Assembly (NCBI GenBank): GCA_012520715.1
Contig: JAAYNT010000066.1
Span: 1 to 15,124 of the forward strand
Direction of reading: 5' to 3'
DNA: 15,124 nt
Source: Acholeplasmataceae bacterium
Lineage (GTDB): Bacteria > Bacillota_I > Bacilli_A > Acholeplasmatales > Acholeplasmataceae
The position numbers and the translations under genes are program-made. The notes beneath the pieces are model-generated. The model had not been told where the DNA came from, ran no database searches, and was given only the letters and a program-made list of their open reading frames with translations. Below are positions 7,152 through 14,959 of this stretch, piece by piece (position 1 is the first letter of the stretch; each line of letters opens with the position of its first letter).

Positions 7152-10025
7152 TTACCAGTGTTTTTCAATATATATTTCATTAAAATATAAACCTTTTTGA
7201 CTATATTTTATTGAAAAAGTATGAATACCTTTTTTAAACCATTTAATTAATCTAGATGTTAAAACATCTTCAAAGCTACCAAAGGTATACGTTTGATCAA
7301 ACTCTTCATTAAAATAAATACTAAATGAAGTTTGAGCTAGATCTTTTGCGTTATTTATTAACTCAAAAGATATTACGTAATTACCCGGTTCTTTAATATT
7401 AATTTTAAAGTGTCTATATTCTGGAGCATCTTCTTTTGTTTGCTTGTAAATTGAAGTTCTACTTCCGTGTGAATAATCTACTTCGATTGGTTTTAAGTCC
7501 TTATCAATATCAAACTCTTTTTCCTTAGTAATCGGCTTTATAATATGAACAATACCATCATCTGTTAATATTAAACCTTTATTTTGTTTAATTATTAACT
7601 CACTACCGCCTGGTAGTTTTGATTTAGTATTTTCATCTAAAGTAGCTTCTATTACTAAATCATCATAATTAACTCCGTTAATTTGATATGTTTTAAGATT
7701 TAAGATATCTTCATTAAAGTCCTTTCTTGCTTTTTCCATATCTTTTTGATTACGTTTTAATTCTGCGAAGTATTCTAACATATTACTTACAACACTTGCA
7801 AGGTTATCTCTAGTTAGATTTCCTTTTGATAATTGCTCTAGTAAGTCATCATTATATTTAGTTGTATCGCCAACAACCATATATAAATCATGATGAGCGC
7901 TAATCATTTTAGATAATTGTGATTTATCTAATTTTTCATCAGTTCTATTAGTATGAGCCCACCAATCACTAATTAAGATTCCTTCAAAACCTAATTCATT
8001 TCTTAAAATATGATTATAAAAATATGGATGTGATACGGTATGATAATTGTTAACATAGTTATATGATGACATTATTACTCTTGCGTTTCCTTCTTTAATA
8101 GCAACTTCAAATGTTTTTAAATAAATTTCTCTAAAGGCTCTATTAGATACTATTACTTCATTTGTAAAACGATGAGTCTCTTGATTGTTACATGCAAAGT
8201 GTTTAAGTGATCCATCTCTTCCTTGTGATTGTAATCCTCTTATAACACTTGCGGCCATTTTTCCTGAAACAATTGGATCTTCAGAAAAATATTCAAAGTT
8301 ACGGCCATTTAATACATTGCGATATATATTCATACCTGGGGCAAGTAAGATATCGATATTATATCTTTTCATCTCTAGTCCGACAGCCATAAATAATAAC
8401 TCTACTAGTTCTTGTGAAAAGCTTGATGCAATTAATGCCCCATTTGGAATACTTGAGGCTAAAAAGCCTGAGTCCATTCTAATTCCTGATGGACCATCGC
8501 TATATGCGATAATTGGGATTTCTTTTAATTGAAGGTCTTTAGTAATGCCTCCCGTCACTCCGGCGATGCCCGGAGTGCCTTTGGGACTACTCATTCCTTC
8601 ACCTTTAACAATATGTGTTAAATCCTCATCACTTAGTCCTTCAACTAGTTTATTTGCGCTTATTTTGCCTAAGACTAAATCATTAAATGTGTAATTATTA
8701 GGTTTATAGCTGTTTTTAGGTACTAATAAATTGCGAGGATTTATAACTAATTCTACTTCCTCATAAACTTCACTGAAGTTATTATTAGTAAGTCTATTAA
8801 ATTTAGTCTCAATTGGAATAGCTGTTAACTCATCAAATAATATATCTTTGTTTAGTTGAAACTCATAGCTTAACTTCTTATCACCAATATAAAAGCCAAC
8901 GTGTAATATGTAGTTTCCTTTTTCTAAGACGAAACTATTTTTCTTAACTAAGCCTTTATCATCAAAACTTGCAACATCAAATAAATCAAAATTAGTTTTA
9001 ATCGTTGTTTTTCCAACAAGCCTTGTTGGTTTATAAAAATGAACTAATTCATATTTTGGCTTACCTAACTTGCCTTGTGGCATTTCCAAGTAGAAAAAGA
9101 TTGTTTTATTATCATATTCATCGGATTTATTTTGAAACTCTAGTGATACATTAAGTTTACTTATATTTCTTGATACTTTTAAGTTTGAGATATTAAACTT
9201 AGAGTAACTTAGTCCATATCCAAATGGATATAAAATATTATCTTCCATAAAAGTATTATGATAACGATATCCTACATAAATATCTTCTTCATAAACTGTT
9301 TTTTTAGTTCCAAAGTTTTTACTAGTAATATCTTTATTAATATCTTTTAAGATTGTAAAAGGTAGTGATCCACTTGGTCTTGCCATACCTGTTAACACTT
9401 CATAAAGTGATACCGCTCCGTAAAAACCGCCATGATAACCAAGTACAATTGAATCAACTAAGTCAACAACTGGATTAATATCAATAATAGTTCCTACATT
9501 TAGAACTAATACTACTTTATCAAAGACTTGTCTAACATTTTTAATCATTTCACGTTCAACTTGATTAAGTTGATATGATCCCGCTACATTTAAAAAATCT
9601 TTGTCTTCACCAGCAGTTCTACCAATTACAATAACTGCTACATCACTAAATTTTTTAGCTTCTTTAGCATCATCAAGTGTAATAGGCATTTCAACTTGAC
9701 TCCATGGTTCACTAGCCCAAAAACCATTTCCTTTATTAAAAGGATGGTCTTTAATAAATTCTTGATACTTAGATACAAGCCCTTTATTAAGCTTTATTAA
9801 AGGGCTTGAATCCATTAAATCAAATAAACTATAAACATAAGGAGTGTTAACTAATCCTCCAGATCCAGTACCGCTTTTATAGTAATTAAATTGGATTCTT
9901 CCAAATAAATTGATCTTACCACTAAGTGGCAATAAGTTTTGGTCGTTTTTAAGTAAGACGATTCCTTCATTATTTACCATCTTAGCAATTTTATTAGTAT
10001 ATTTTACTTGTTTGTCGTATTTCAT
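7152..10025 (-). CDS. Glycoside hydrolase family 3 with permuted domain order, probably intracellular beta-glycosidase
   Basis: The 957-residue protein removes terminal sugars from oligosaccharides or glycosides; the exact sugar cannot be told. The order of domains is reversed relative to the usual GH3. The C-terminal-type alpha/beta domain comes first (about 5-270; GRTAGEDKDF at 135-144 with E140 as likely acid/base; MARPSGSLPFT; YPFGYGLSYSKF), then a fibronectin-III-like domain (about 275-400). The (beta/alpha)8 catalytic domain follows (about 465-760), with SDGPSGIR at 509-516, GRNFEYFSEDP at 574-584, KHF at 608-610 and the nucleophile D687 in ISDWWAH. A C-terminal beta-rich extension (about 780-957) may bind carbohydrate. 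Such permuted GH3 enzymes are known in gut and rumen Firmicutes. There is no signal peptide, so the substrate must be imported. AAGGAGG lies about five bases before the ATG. The neighbours suggest no operon. Confidence 0.9.
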   Translation of the reverse strand: MKYDKQVKYTNKIAKMVNNEGIVLLKNDQNLLPLSGKINLFGRIQFNYYKSGTGSGGLVNTPYVYSLFDLMDSSPLIKLNKGLVSKYQEFIKDHPFNKGNGFWASEPWSQVEMPITLDDAKEAKKFSDVAVIVIGRTAGEDKDFLNVAGSYQLNQVEREMIKNVRQVFDKVVLVLNVGTIIDINPVVDLVDSIVLGYHGGFYGAVSLYEVLTGMARPSGSLPFTILKDINKDITSKNFGTKKTVYEEDIYVGYRYHNTFMEDNILYPFGYGLSYSKFNISNLKVSRNISKLNVSLEFQNKSDEYDNKTIFFYLEMPQGKLGKPKYELVHFYKPTRLVGKTTIKTNFDLFDVASFDDKGLVKKNSFVLEKGNYILHVGFYIGDKKLSYEFQLNKDILFDELTAIPIETKFNRLTNNNFSEVYEEVELVINPRNLLVPKNSYKPNNYTFNDLVLGKISANKLVEGLSDEDLTHIVKGEGMSSPKGTPGIAGVTGGITKDLQLKEIPIIAYSDGPSGIRMDSGFLASSIPNGALIASSFSQELVELLFMAVGLEMKRYNIDILLAPGMNIYRNVLNGRNFEYFSEDPIVSGKMAASVIRGLQSQGRDGSLKHFACNNQETHRFTNEVIVSNRAFREIYLKTFEVAIKEGNARVIMSSYNYVNNYHTVSHPYFYNHILRNELGFEGILISDWWAHTNRTDEKLDKSQLSKMISAHHDLYMVVGDTTKYNDDLLEQLSKGNLTRDNLASVVSNMLEYFAELKRNQKDMEKARKDFNEDILNLKTYQINGVNYDDLVIEATLDENTKSKLPGGSELIIKQNKGLILTDDGIVHIIKPITKEKEFDIDKDLKPIEVDYSHGSRTSIYKQTKEDAPEYRHFKINIKEPGNYVISFELINNAKDLAQTSFSIYFNEEFDQTYTFGSFEDVLTSRLIKWFKKGIHTFSIKYSQKGLYFNEIYIEKHW

Positions 10026-10135
10026 TGTTGCCTCCTTAAACTATTTTATATGTAGTTTTACATCATATCATCTTAATTAATATTATAACAAATAATATTA
10101 GAAACATCTACTTAGCAATTCATTTATCAGATAAT
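10026..10135 (-). promoter_or_regulatory. GH3 upstream region with candidate promoter and small palindrome
   Basis: On the minus strand TATAAT (plus 10082-10087) could be a -10 box, but the hexamer 17 bases further upstream (TAGATG) is a poor -35. Downstream of it, at 10050-10063, is a short inverted repeat ATGTA-GTTT-TACAT that could be an operator or leader hairpin. Evidence for either role is weak. Confidence 0.35.
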
Positions 10136-10161
10136 AAAAAAAGACAGCCAAGCGACTGTCT
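10136..10161 (-). terminator. Rho-independent terminator after the CNNM/CBS gene
   Basis: The inverted repeat AGACAG (10142-10147) / CTGTCT (10156-10161) is followed on the minus strand by seven Ts. The stem includes two bases of the gene's TAG stop codon, so the terminator directly abuts the coding region and separates it from the GH3 gene. Confidence 0.8.
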
Positions 10162-11485
10162 ATTCTTCTTCATCTTCTTCTGGTAGATCAATTTTAGTTA
10201 CTAATACTTTAGTAATAACCATATCATGAATTTCAAGTGATTCAAACTTGTAATTGTGATAAATAATTGATACTTTCTCATCATCATCTGGTAATCTTTC
10301 AAGTAAACCGATCATAAAACCAGATAATGTGTCATAATCATCGACTGGTAAATCAGCTTCTAAGACGTCTTCAACGTCTGCGATATCTGATAGACCATCA
10401 ATTTCATACTGATCTGATGATAATTCTTGAATTTCTTTTTCAAAGTCATCGTACTCATCATCAATGTCACCAACAATTTCTTCAATCACATCTTCGATTG
10501 TAACAATTCCAGCGGTTCCACCGTATTCATCAATTACGACTGCGATGTGAATTTTGTCTTTTTGCATTTCTTTAAACATGTCATTAATCTTTTTAGATTC
10601 AGGTACAAAGTAAGGTGTTCTAATTAATTTTTCTAAACTAAATGGTTTCTTTTGAACCATATTTTTTAAGATATCTTTAACATGGATAATTCCTATAATA
10701 CTATCAATCGTGTCTTCATAAACAGGATATCTAGTAAATTTATCAGTAACAACAAGCTCTAATACTTCTTCTTTTGTGGCCGTTATTGGAATTCCAGTGA
10801 TCTCAGTTCTATGAGTCATAATTTCTGATACCATTGTATCATCAAACTCAAAGATATTATCGATCATTTCGCCTTCTTCTTCATCGATGCCACCTTTTTC
10901 AGTACTAGCAGCAACTAAGAGTCTAATTTCTTCTTCAGTGACATTTTTAACTTCATCACCTGGTTTAACACCAAAGAATCTTGCGAAAAATCCGGTTGAA
11001 ATAGTTAAAAACCAAACAAATGGCCACATTACATAGTAAATGATTTGAATAAATCTAGCAAAAATCATTGATACTTTTTCTGGCCACTTCATTCCAATTC
11101 TTTTTGGAACTAATTCTGCAAATATAATTTGCCAGTATAATAAAAATACTGTTACAGCTGTTGTAACAAGAGCTGTATATAAGTTATATTGTGGATGACC
11201 AGCTGTAACATTAAACCAGCCTAAAATAGTCGAATTAAAAGCGGCACTAGCAATCGCACCGTTTACAAAAGCAATTAAAGTATTAATAACTTGAATTGTT
11301 GATAAAAATAAATTTGGTTTAAGTAGCATGTTTTGGACAACAACGGCTCTTTTTTTGCCTTTTGTAGCCAGCTCTTCAATCTTAGCTGGACTTGAAGCAA
11401 AAAAGGCTGCTTCTGTTGAACTAACAACACCACTTAATATAATAAGTGTAATAATTATAATGATAGCTGCAATTGGTGAAATCAT
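10160..11485 (-). CDS. CNNM-type transporter with CBS pair and CorC/HlyC domain (hemolysin-C-like family)
   Basis: Membrane protein of the CNNM/DUF21 family, whose bacterial members (CorC, MpfA, YhdP/YugS) are linked to Mg2+ or Co2+ efflux or resistance; older annotation calls them hemolysins. The DUF21 transmembrane part (about 1-175) has several hydrophobic helices, SSTEAAFFA at 22-30 and AELVPKRIG at 123-131. Two CBS modules follow (about 220-345; MTHRTEI, TRYPVYEDTIDSIIGIIHVKD, HIAVVIDEYGGTAGIVTIED), then a CorC/HlyC C-terminal domain (about 355-434). The 441 residues fit the family. GGGGAGG lies about seven bases before the ATG. It is transcribed divergently from a Mn-riboswitch-controlled P-type ATPase, which supports a role in divalent-cation balance. 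A 20-codon upstream reading frame overlaps its start and might belong to the true N-terminus (see 11482-11544). Confidence 0.88.
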   Translation of the reverse strand: MISPIAAIIIIITLIILSGVVSSTEAAFFASSPAKIEELATKGKKRAVVVQNMLLKPNLFLSTIQVINTLIAFVNGAIASAAFNSTILGWFNVTAGHPQYNLYTALVTTAVTVFLLYWQIIFAELVPKRIGMKWPEKVSMIFARFIQIIYYVMWPFVWFLTISTGFFARFFGVKPGDEVKNVTEEEIRLLVAASTEKGGIDEEEGEMIDNIFEFDDTMVSEIMTHRTEITGIPITATKEEVLELVVTDKFTRYPVYEDTIDSIIGIIHVKDILKNMVQKKPFSLEKLIRTPYFVPESKKINDMFKEMQKDKIHIAVVIDEYGGTAGIVTIEDVIEEIVGDIDDEYDDFEKEIQELSSDQYEIDGLSDIADVEDVLEADLPVDDYDTLSGFMIGLLERLPDDDEKVSIIYHNYKFESLEIHDMVITKVLVTKIDLPEEDEEE

Positions 11486-11544
11486 TTTATAACCTCCCCG
11501 ATTGGAACACTACCTTTACTACTTCGCGGGTTTGAATCTTCCAT
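11482..11544 (-). CDS. Possible 20-residue leader peptide, or displaced N-terminus of the CNNM protein
   Basis: On the minus strand an ATG at 11542-11544 preceded by AAGGAG begins a 20-codon frame (MEDSNPRSSK then GSVPIGEVIK). Its TGA overlaps the CNNM start as ATGA. The good ribosome-binding site and coupling geometry argue that it is translated. Some CNNM-family proteins begin with a short acidic MED-type segment before the first membrane helix, so it could instead be the original N-terminus separated by a frameshift. A regulatory leader peptide is the alternative. I cannot decide from sequence alone. Confidence 0.45.
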   Translation of the reverse strand: MEDSNPRSSKGSVPIGEVIK

Positions 11545-11576
11545 TTAAAAATATCTCTCCTTTTTATACAAAATAT

Positions 11577-11605
11577 ATTATATATGTATTTTACTATATT
11601 TACAA
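11577..11605 (-). promoter_or_regulatory. Promoter of the CNNM/CBS gene
   Basis: Minus-strand TTGTAA (plus 11600-11605) and TATAAT (plus 11577-11582) are exactly 17 bases apart, close to the housekeeping sigma-factor consensus. Transcription should begin at about 11570, just ahead of the ribosome-binding site of the 20-codon frame. A second TATAAT lies further upstream without a clear partner. Confidence 0.75.
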
Positions 11606-11669
11606 GTATTATATCATAATCTAGCAATTATAGCGACAATATCTTATTATTTATTATTAAATAATATAA

Positions 11670-11698
11670 TTGGCAAAAACATTAAATTATGATAAAAT
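11670..11698 (+). promoter_or_regulatory. Promoter of the riboswitch-controlled ATPase
   Basis: TTGGCA (11670-11675) and TAAAAT (11693-11698) are separated by 17 bases. The predicted start at about 11705 coincides with the first bases of the riboswitch. It is divergent from the CNNM promoter, leaving about 65 bases between the two -35 boxes. Confidence 0.75.
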
Positions 11699-11700
11699 AA

Positions 11701-11810
11701 TTGGCGAGGGGAGTAGTTAATTCTAAATTAATCGTCAGCACGGTCACCTTGACCCGGTTAATTTCAAGTCCGCTTGTAACAAGACCTCAATCTTTTTTTG
11801 AGGTTTTTTA
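11701..11810 (+). ncRNA. yybP-ykoY (Mn2+) riboswitch with transcription terminator
   Basis: The signature loop GGGGAGTAG (11708-11716) is followed by a small stem TTAATT/AATTAA (11717-11731), the conserved-looking CGTCAG, and a second hairpin GGTCA-CCT-TGACC (11742-11754). An intrinsic terminator ends the leader: ACCTCAA (11784-11790) pairs with TTGAGGT (11798-11804), then six Ts. This is the layout of the yybP-ykoY family, which binds Mn2+ and switches on efflux genes, including P-type ATPases such as L. lactis yoaB. The expected behaviour is Mn2+ binding preventing terminator formation. I could not fold the whole aptamer or trace the closing P1 helix with certainty. Confidence 0.8.
11784..11810 (+). 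terminator. Riboswitch-controlled intrinsic terminator
   Basis: A seven-base-pair stem (ACCTCAA/TTGAGGT) with a T-rich loop and trailing Ts lies 23 bases before the ATPase start, just ahead of the ribosome-binding site AGGAGG (11819-11824). It is the presumed expression platform of the Mn2+ riboswitch. Confidence 0.82.
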
Positions 11811-11832
11811 TTTTATTTAGGAGGATGATTAC

Positions 11833-13866
11833 ATGAAATACCATCAAATGTCTAAAGAGGAGTTAGTAAATCATTTTAATGGTGATTTAAAAGTAGGATT
11901 AACACAAGTCGAGGTTAACAAAAGAATTAACGAAAACGGTAAAAATGAATTAGAAAAAGGTAAGAAAAGAAGTTTATTCTTACGTTTTTTTGACCAATTA
12001 AAAGACTTTATGATCGCAATATTACTAATTGCAGCCATTATCAGTTTTGCCACAAGTGACTACTGGGAAGGGGCATTAGTAATTGCGATTATTTTAATAA
12101 ATGCTTTTCTTGGTCTATTTCAAGAAGCAAGAGCTGAAAAAGCATTAGAATCAATTCAAAAGATGTCTTCTCCTCACGCTAAAGTATTGCGTGATGGAAT
12201 TGAGATGATAATTGATGTTAGTGATATTGTCATTGGTGATATTGTTTTAATTGAAGCTGGTGATTATGTACCAGCTGACATTAGAATCTTAGAGTCAGTT
12301 AATTTAAAAGTTGATGAATCTGCATTAACTGGTGAAGCAGTTCCAGTTGATAAAAAGGTTATTACTTTAGATAGTGAAGAAATTGCCTTAGGTGACAGGA
12401 TTAACTCAGCGTACATGTCAACTGTAGTTACATATGGACGCGGAGTTGGAATTGTTGTAAATACTGGAATGAATACTGAAATTGGTAAAATTGCTAAGAT
12501 GATTCAAGTATCTAAAAATGATCAAACACCACTGCAAAAATCTATTGCCCAGCTTGGTAAGATTTTAGCAGTGATTGCTATTATTATTACAGTATTAATA
12601 TTTGCAATCAATATTACACAACACTACTTAATGGATCAATCACCAATTACTTGGTTAGTTTGGAAAGATTCATTAATGACATCAGTAGCACTAGCTGTTG
12701 CAGCAATTCCAGAGGGGCTTCCTGCCATTATTACAATCACATTAGCGCTTGGGATGCAAAATCTTGCTAGACAAAAAGCGATTATGAAGAGCTTGCCAGC
12801 AGTTGAAACACTAGGCTCTACATCTATTATCTGTAGTGATAAAACAGGGACTCTTACCCAAAATGTAATGACGGTTACTAAAGTTTATTATAATCATAAG
12901 TTTAAAGATTTAACAGTTGATCAAAGCTTAGATAAAGACTTACATCAATTAATTAGTTACGGTGTTTTATGTAATGATACTAAAGTTAATTTAGATGATG
13001 ATAATAATTATACTAAAATTGGTGATCCAACTGAAGTTGCATTTATTGATTTAGCAATTTTAACTAACGATGATCCAATTAAAATAGTTAATGAATTTCC
13101 AAGAATTCATGAACTTCCATTTGACTCAGAGCGAAAACTAATGACAACAGTTCATGACTTTGAAGATGGCAGATATGCCATCATTAAAGGCGCTCCTGAT
13201 GTGATGTTAAGTCGTTCTACTTCTTCAGGTGATGTAATTAAAGAATTTGAAAATGCCAACTTAGAAATGACTAGCGAAGCGCTAAGAGTTCTAGCAGTTG
13301 GATTTAAAAAGATTGATAAAAATATTCCACTTGATGAGCTAACACATGACGTATTAGAACGTGAGATTGAAATTGTTGGCTTAGTGGGGATGATAGACCC
13401 ACCAAGACCGGAAGTAAAAGACGCAATTGAAGTTTCATATAAAGCTGGAATTGGTGTTATTATGATTACAGGAGATCATAAAAACACGGCTTTAGCGATT
13501 GCTAAAGATTTAAATATTATAACAAGTGAGGATGATATTGCTATTTCTGGATTAGAGCTTGATTTATTATCTGATGAAGAGTTTTATGAAAAACTTAAAA
13601 CAATTAAAGTATACGCAAGAGTAAGTCCAGAAAATAAAGTAAGAATTGTTGAAGCTTGGAAAAACCAAGGCAACATCGTTGCCATGACTGGTGATGGTGT
13701 TAATGATGCACCAGCACTTAAAACTGCTAATATCGGCATTGCAATGGGTATTACGGGGACTGAAGTTTCTAAAGGAGCCGCTGATATGGTCTTAGTTGAT
13801 GATAACTTTACAACCATTGTTAATGCGGTTGGTGAGGGTAGAGGGATTTATGCTAATATTCAATAA
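11833..13866 (+). CDS. P2A-type cation ATPase (Ca2+/Mn2+), N-terminal part, cut by an in-frame TAA
   Basis: ATP-driven cation exporter of the PacL/SERCA-like P2A class. Present in order: an N-terminal cation ATPase segment, M1-M2 (about 55-97), the actuator loop with LTGEA (165-169), M3-M4 with PEGLP (293-297), phosphorylated D336 in SDKTGTLT, nucleotide-binding KGAP (452-455), and TGDGVNDAP (619-627). The open frame stops at residue 677, right after GEGRGIYANIQ, where relatives continue into helix M5. Whole family members have about 900 residues; here the frame goes on intact for another 226 codons after one TAA (CAA TAA GCA), probably once AAA (Lys). Without M5-M10 the pump should not work. 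AGGAGG lies eight bases before the ATG, and expression is predicted to be Mn2+-controlled. Mn2+ rather than Ca2+ as substrate is inferred only from the riboswitch. Confidence 0.88.
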   Translation: MKYHQMSKEELVNHFNGDLKVGLTQVEVNKRINENGKNELEKGKKRSLFLRFFDQLKDFMIAILLIAAIISFATSDYWEGALVIAIILINAFLGLFQEARAEKALESIQKMSSPHAKVLRDGIEMIIDVSDIVIGDIVLIEAGDYVPADIRILESVNLKVDESALTGEAVPVDKKVITLDSEEIALGDRINSAYMSTVVTYGRGVGIVVNTGMNTEIGKIAKMIQVSKNDQTPLQKSIAQLGKILAVIAIIITVLIFAINITQHYLMDQSPITWLVWKDSLMTSVALAVAAIPEGLPAIITITLALGMQNLARQKAIMKSLPAVETLGSTSIICSDKTGTLTQNVMTVTKVYYNHKFKDLTVDQSLDKDLHQLISYGVLCNDTKVNLDDDNNYTKIGDPTEVAFIDLAILTNDDPIKIVNEFPRIHELPFDSERKLMTTVHDFEDGRYAIIKGAPDVMLSRSTSSGDVIKEFENANLEMTSEALRVLAVGFKKIDKNIPLDELTHDVLEREIEIVGLVGMIDPPRPEVKDAIEVSYKAGIGVIMITGDHKNTALAIAKDLNIITSEDDIAISGLELDLLSDEEFYEKLKTIKVYARVSPENKVRIVEAWKNQGNIVAMTGDGVNDAPALKTANIGIAMGITGTEVSKGAADMVLVDDNFTTIVNAVGEGRGIYANIQ

Positions 13867-14547
13867 GCAATTCACTTCTTACTAAGTTGTAATATCGGTG
13901 AAATTGTTACTATATTCTTAGGTACTTTAATTGGTGCATTTATCTTTGGTGGTGCCGTTACTACCTTAACTGCTGTTCAAATTTTATGGGTTAACTTAGT
14001 AACTGACTCCTTAATGGCAATTGCTATTGGACTTGAACCTAGAGAAGATAATATTATGGAAGAAAAACCAAGAGACGCCAGCAAATCATTTTTCGCTGGT
14101 GGACTTGGAATTAAAATTGGCTGGCAAGGTGTTATGTTAGGTGTGTTATCATTTGCAGCTTTTGTAATTGGATTTTTCATATATCCAGCAACTCAAGCGG
14201 AGCTTCAAGATGCGGAGTTATTAAGAGCATCAAGACTTATGAATGCTTCTACTATGACATTTATGGTCTTAGCATTATCACAATTATTCCATGCCTTTAA
14301 TATTAAATCACAACAAAAATCAATTTTAAAATCAAAAGTTAATAAGTTTTTAATAGGAGCATTTGTTTTAAGTTTAGCATTACAACTTCTAACAATAGTA
14401 TTTCCATTTACAAGAGAGATTTTCCATCTATCTTCACTTAATTTAGTTGAGTGGTTAATAGTTTTAGCCTTATCAATAACACCAGTTATTGTTGTTGAAA
14501 CGCAAAAGTTAATTAGTAGATTAATCAAATCAAAAAAAGAACGCTAA
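13867..14547 (+). pseudogene. C-terminal transmembrane part (M5-M10) of the same P2A ATPase, detached by nonsense codon
   Basis: This stretch continues the ATPase frame without a base shift for 226 codons. It begins AIHFLLSCNIGEIVTIFLG (M5, with the conserved N and E of the cation sites), then ILWVNLVTDSLMAIAIGLEP (M6, with the N, T and D equivalents of SERCA cation ligands) and PREDNIMEEKPR. The C-terminal ATPase domain follows with helices M7-M10. The first internal ATG (14014) would start inside M6 and has no ribosome-binding site, so separate translation is unlikely to give a useful protein. The complete gene would span 11833-14547, 904 codons including the stop-interrupted position. The intact frame and preserved ligands mean the lesion is very recent, a sequencing error, or suppressed. 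Confidence 0.85.
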
Positions 14548-14567
14548 AATTTAGCGTTCCTTTTTTT
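14532..14567. terminator. Bidirectional terminator between the ATPase and rnpB
   Basis: AACGCTAAA (14540-14548) and TTTAGCGTT (14550-14558), with flanking G/C, form a strong hairpin. It has seven Ts on the plus side (14561-14567) and seven As on the minus side (14532-14538). It contains the ATPase TAA stop. On the minus strand it follows the 3' end of RNase P RNA directly, so it can stop both converging transcripts. Confidence 0.9.
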
Positions 14568-14912
14568 AGTCAATGTGCATAAGCCATGTTCTGTTCTACT
14601 TTCGTAGTGTGACCATTTATCTCTCTTTTGAGCATCAAAGTCGCTTCATTTCGCGCTTTAATGTGCCCCTACCAATATTTGGGTTGCTAGTTTGCGGGGT
14701 TTACCCTTTTCACTCTAACATTGCTGTTAGTTTAGTCTCTGTGGCACTTTATGGCTTTTAACCACGAGGGTTAAAAGATCCGCCGTTACTACTAAATGTA
14801 GTACCTTGAGTTATTGTTTCCTCAAGCACAATCACTACTAGCATCGCAGCTAGTACTAGCATGGACTTTCCTAACCTAAACGACGTTTAAGCTCGGTCAC
14901 CTTCCATTGACT
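14568..14912 (-). ncRNA. rnpB: RNase P RNA, bacterial type (probably class B)
   Basis: Catalytic RNA that trims the 5' ends of precursor tRNAs. On the minus strand the universal blocks appear in order: GGAAAGTCCATGC (plus 14859-14871), ACAGAGACTA (14733-14742), GTGAAAAGGGTAAACCCC, AACCC with TTGGTAGGGGCA, and ACAGAACATGGCTTA (14580-14594). The ends are fixed by helix P1: AGTCAATG (5' strand, plus 14905-14912) pairs perfectly with CATTGACT (3' strand, plus 14568-14575). The resulting length of about 345 bases is a little short, as in compact low-GC genomes. Class B is inferred from the lineage and the overall pattern, not from a full fold. The predicted transcription start and the T-run terminator match the ends to within a base or two. 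Confidence 0.94.
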
Positions 14913-14918
14913 TCAAGT

Positions 14919-14947
14919 ATTATATCAAATAATTATAATATGTGCAA
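14919..14947 (-). promoter_or_regulatory. Promoter of rnpB
   Basis: Minus-strand TTGCAC (plus 14942-14947) and TATAAT (plus 14919-14924) are 17 bases apart. The predicted start seven bases further on falls at the 5' end of the P1 helix (14912). The -35 box lies 13 bases past the stop of the neighbouring membrane-protein gene. Confidence 0.85.
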
Positions 14948-14959
14948 GTTTCGGTTATT

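Noticed and set aside
13864..13866. TAA used as a sense codon, since two genes show coding sequence after an in-frame TAA
   Set aside because: TAA ends several intact genes here (xerD, the lipoprotein and the ATPase itself) directly before terminators or start codons, so general recoding is not credible. Mutation or error is simpler.
14573..14761. Plus-strand 62-codon frame after the ATPase
   Set aside because: It is the antisense of RNase P RNA, whose conserved blocks explain the sequence.
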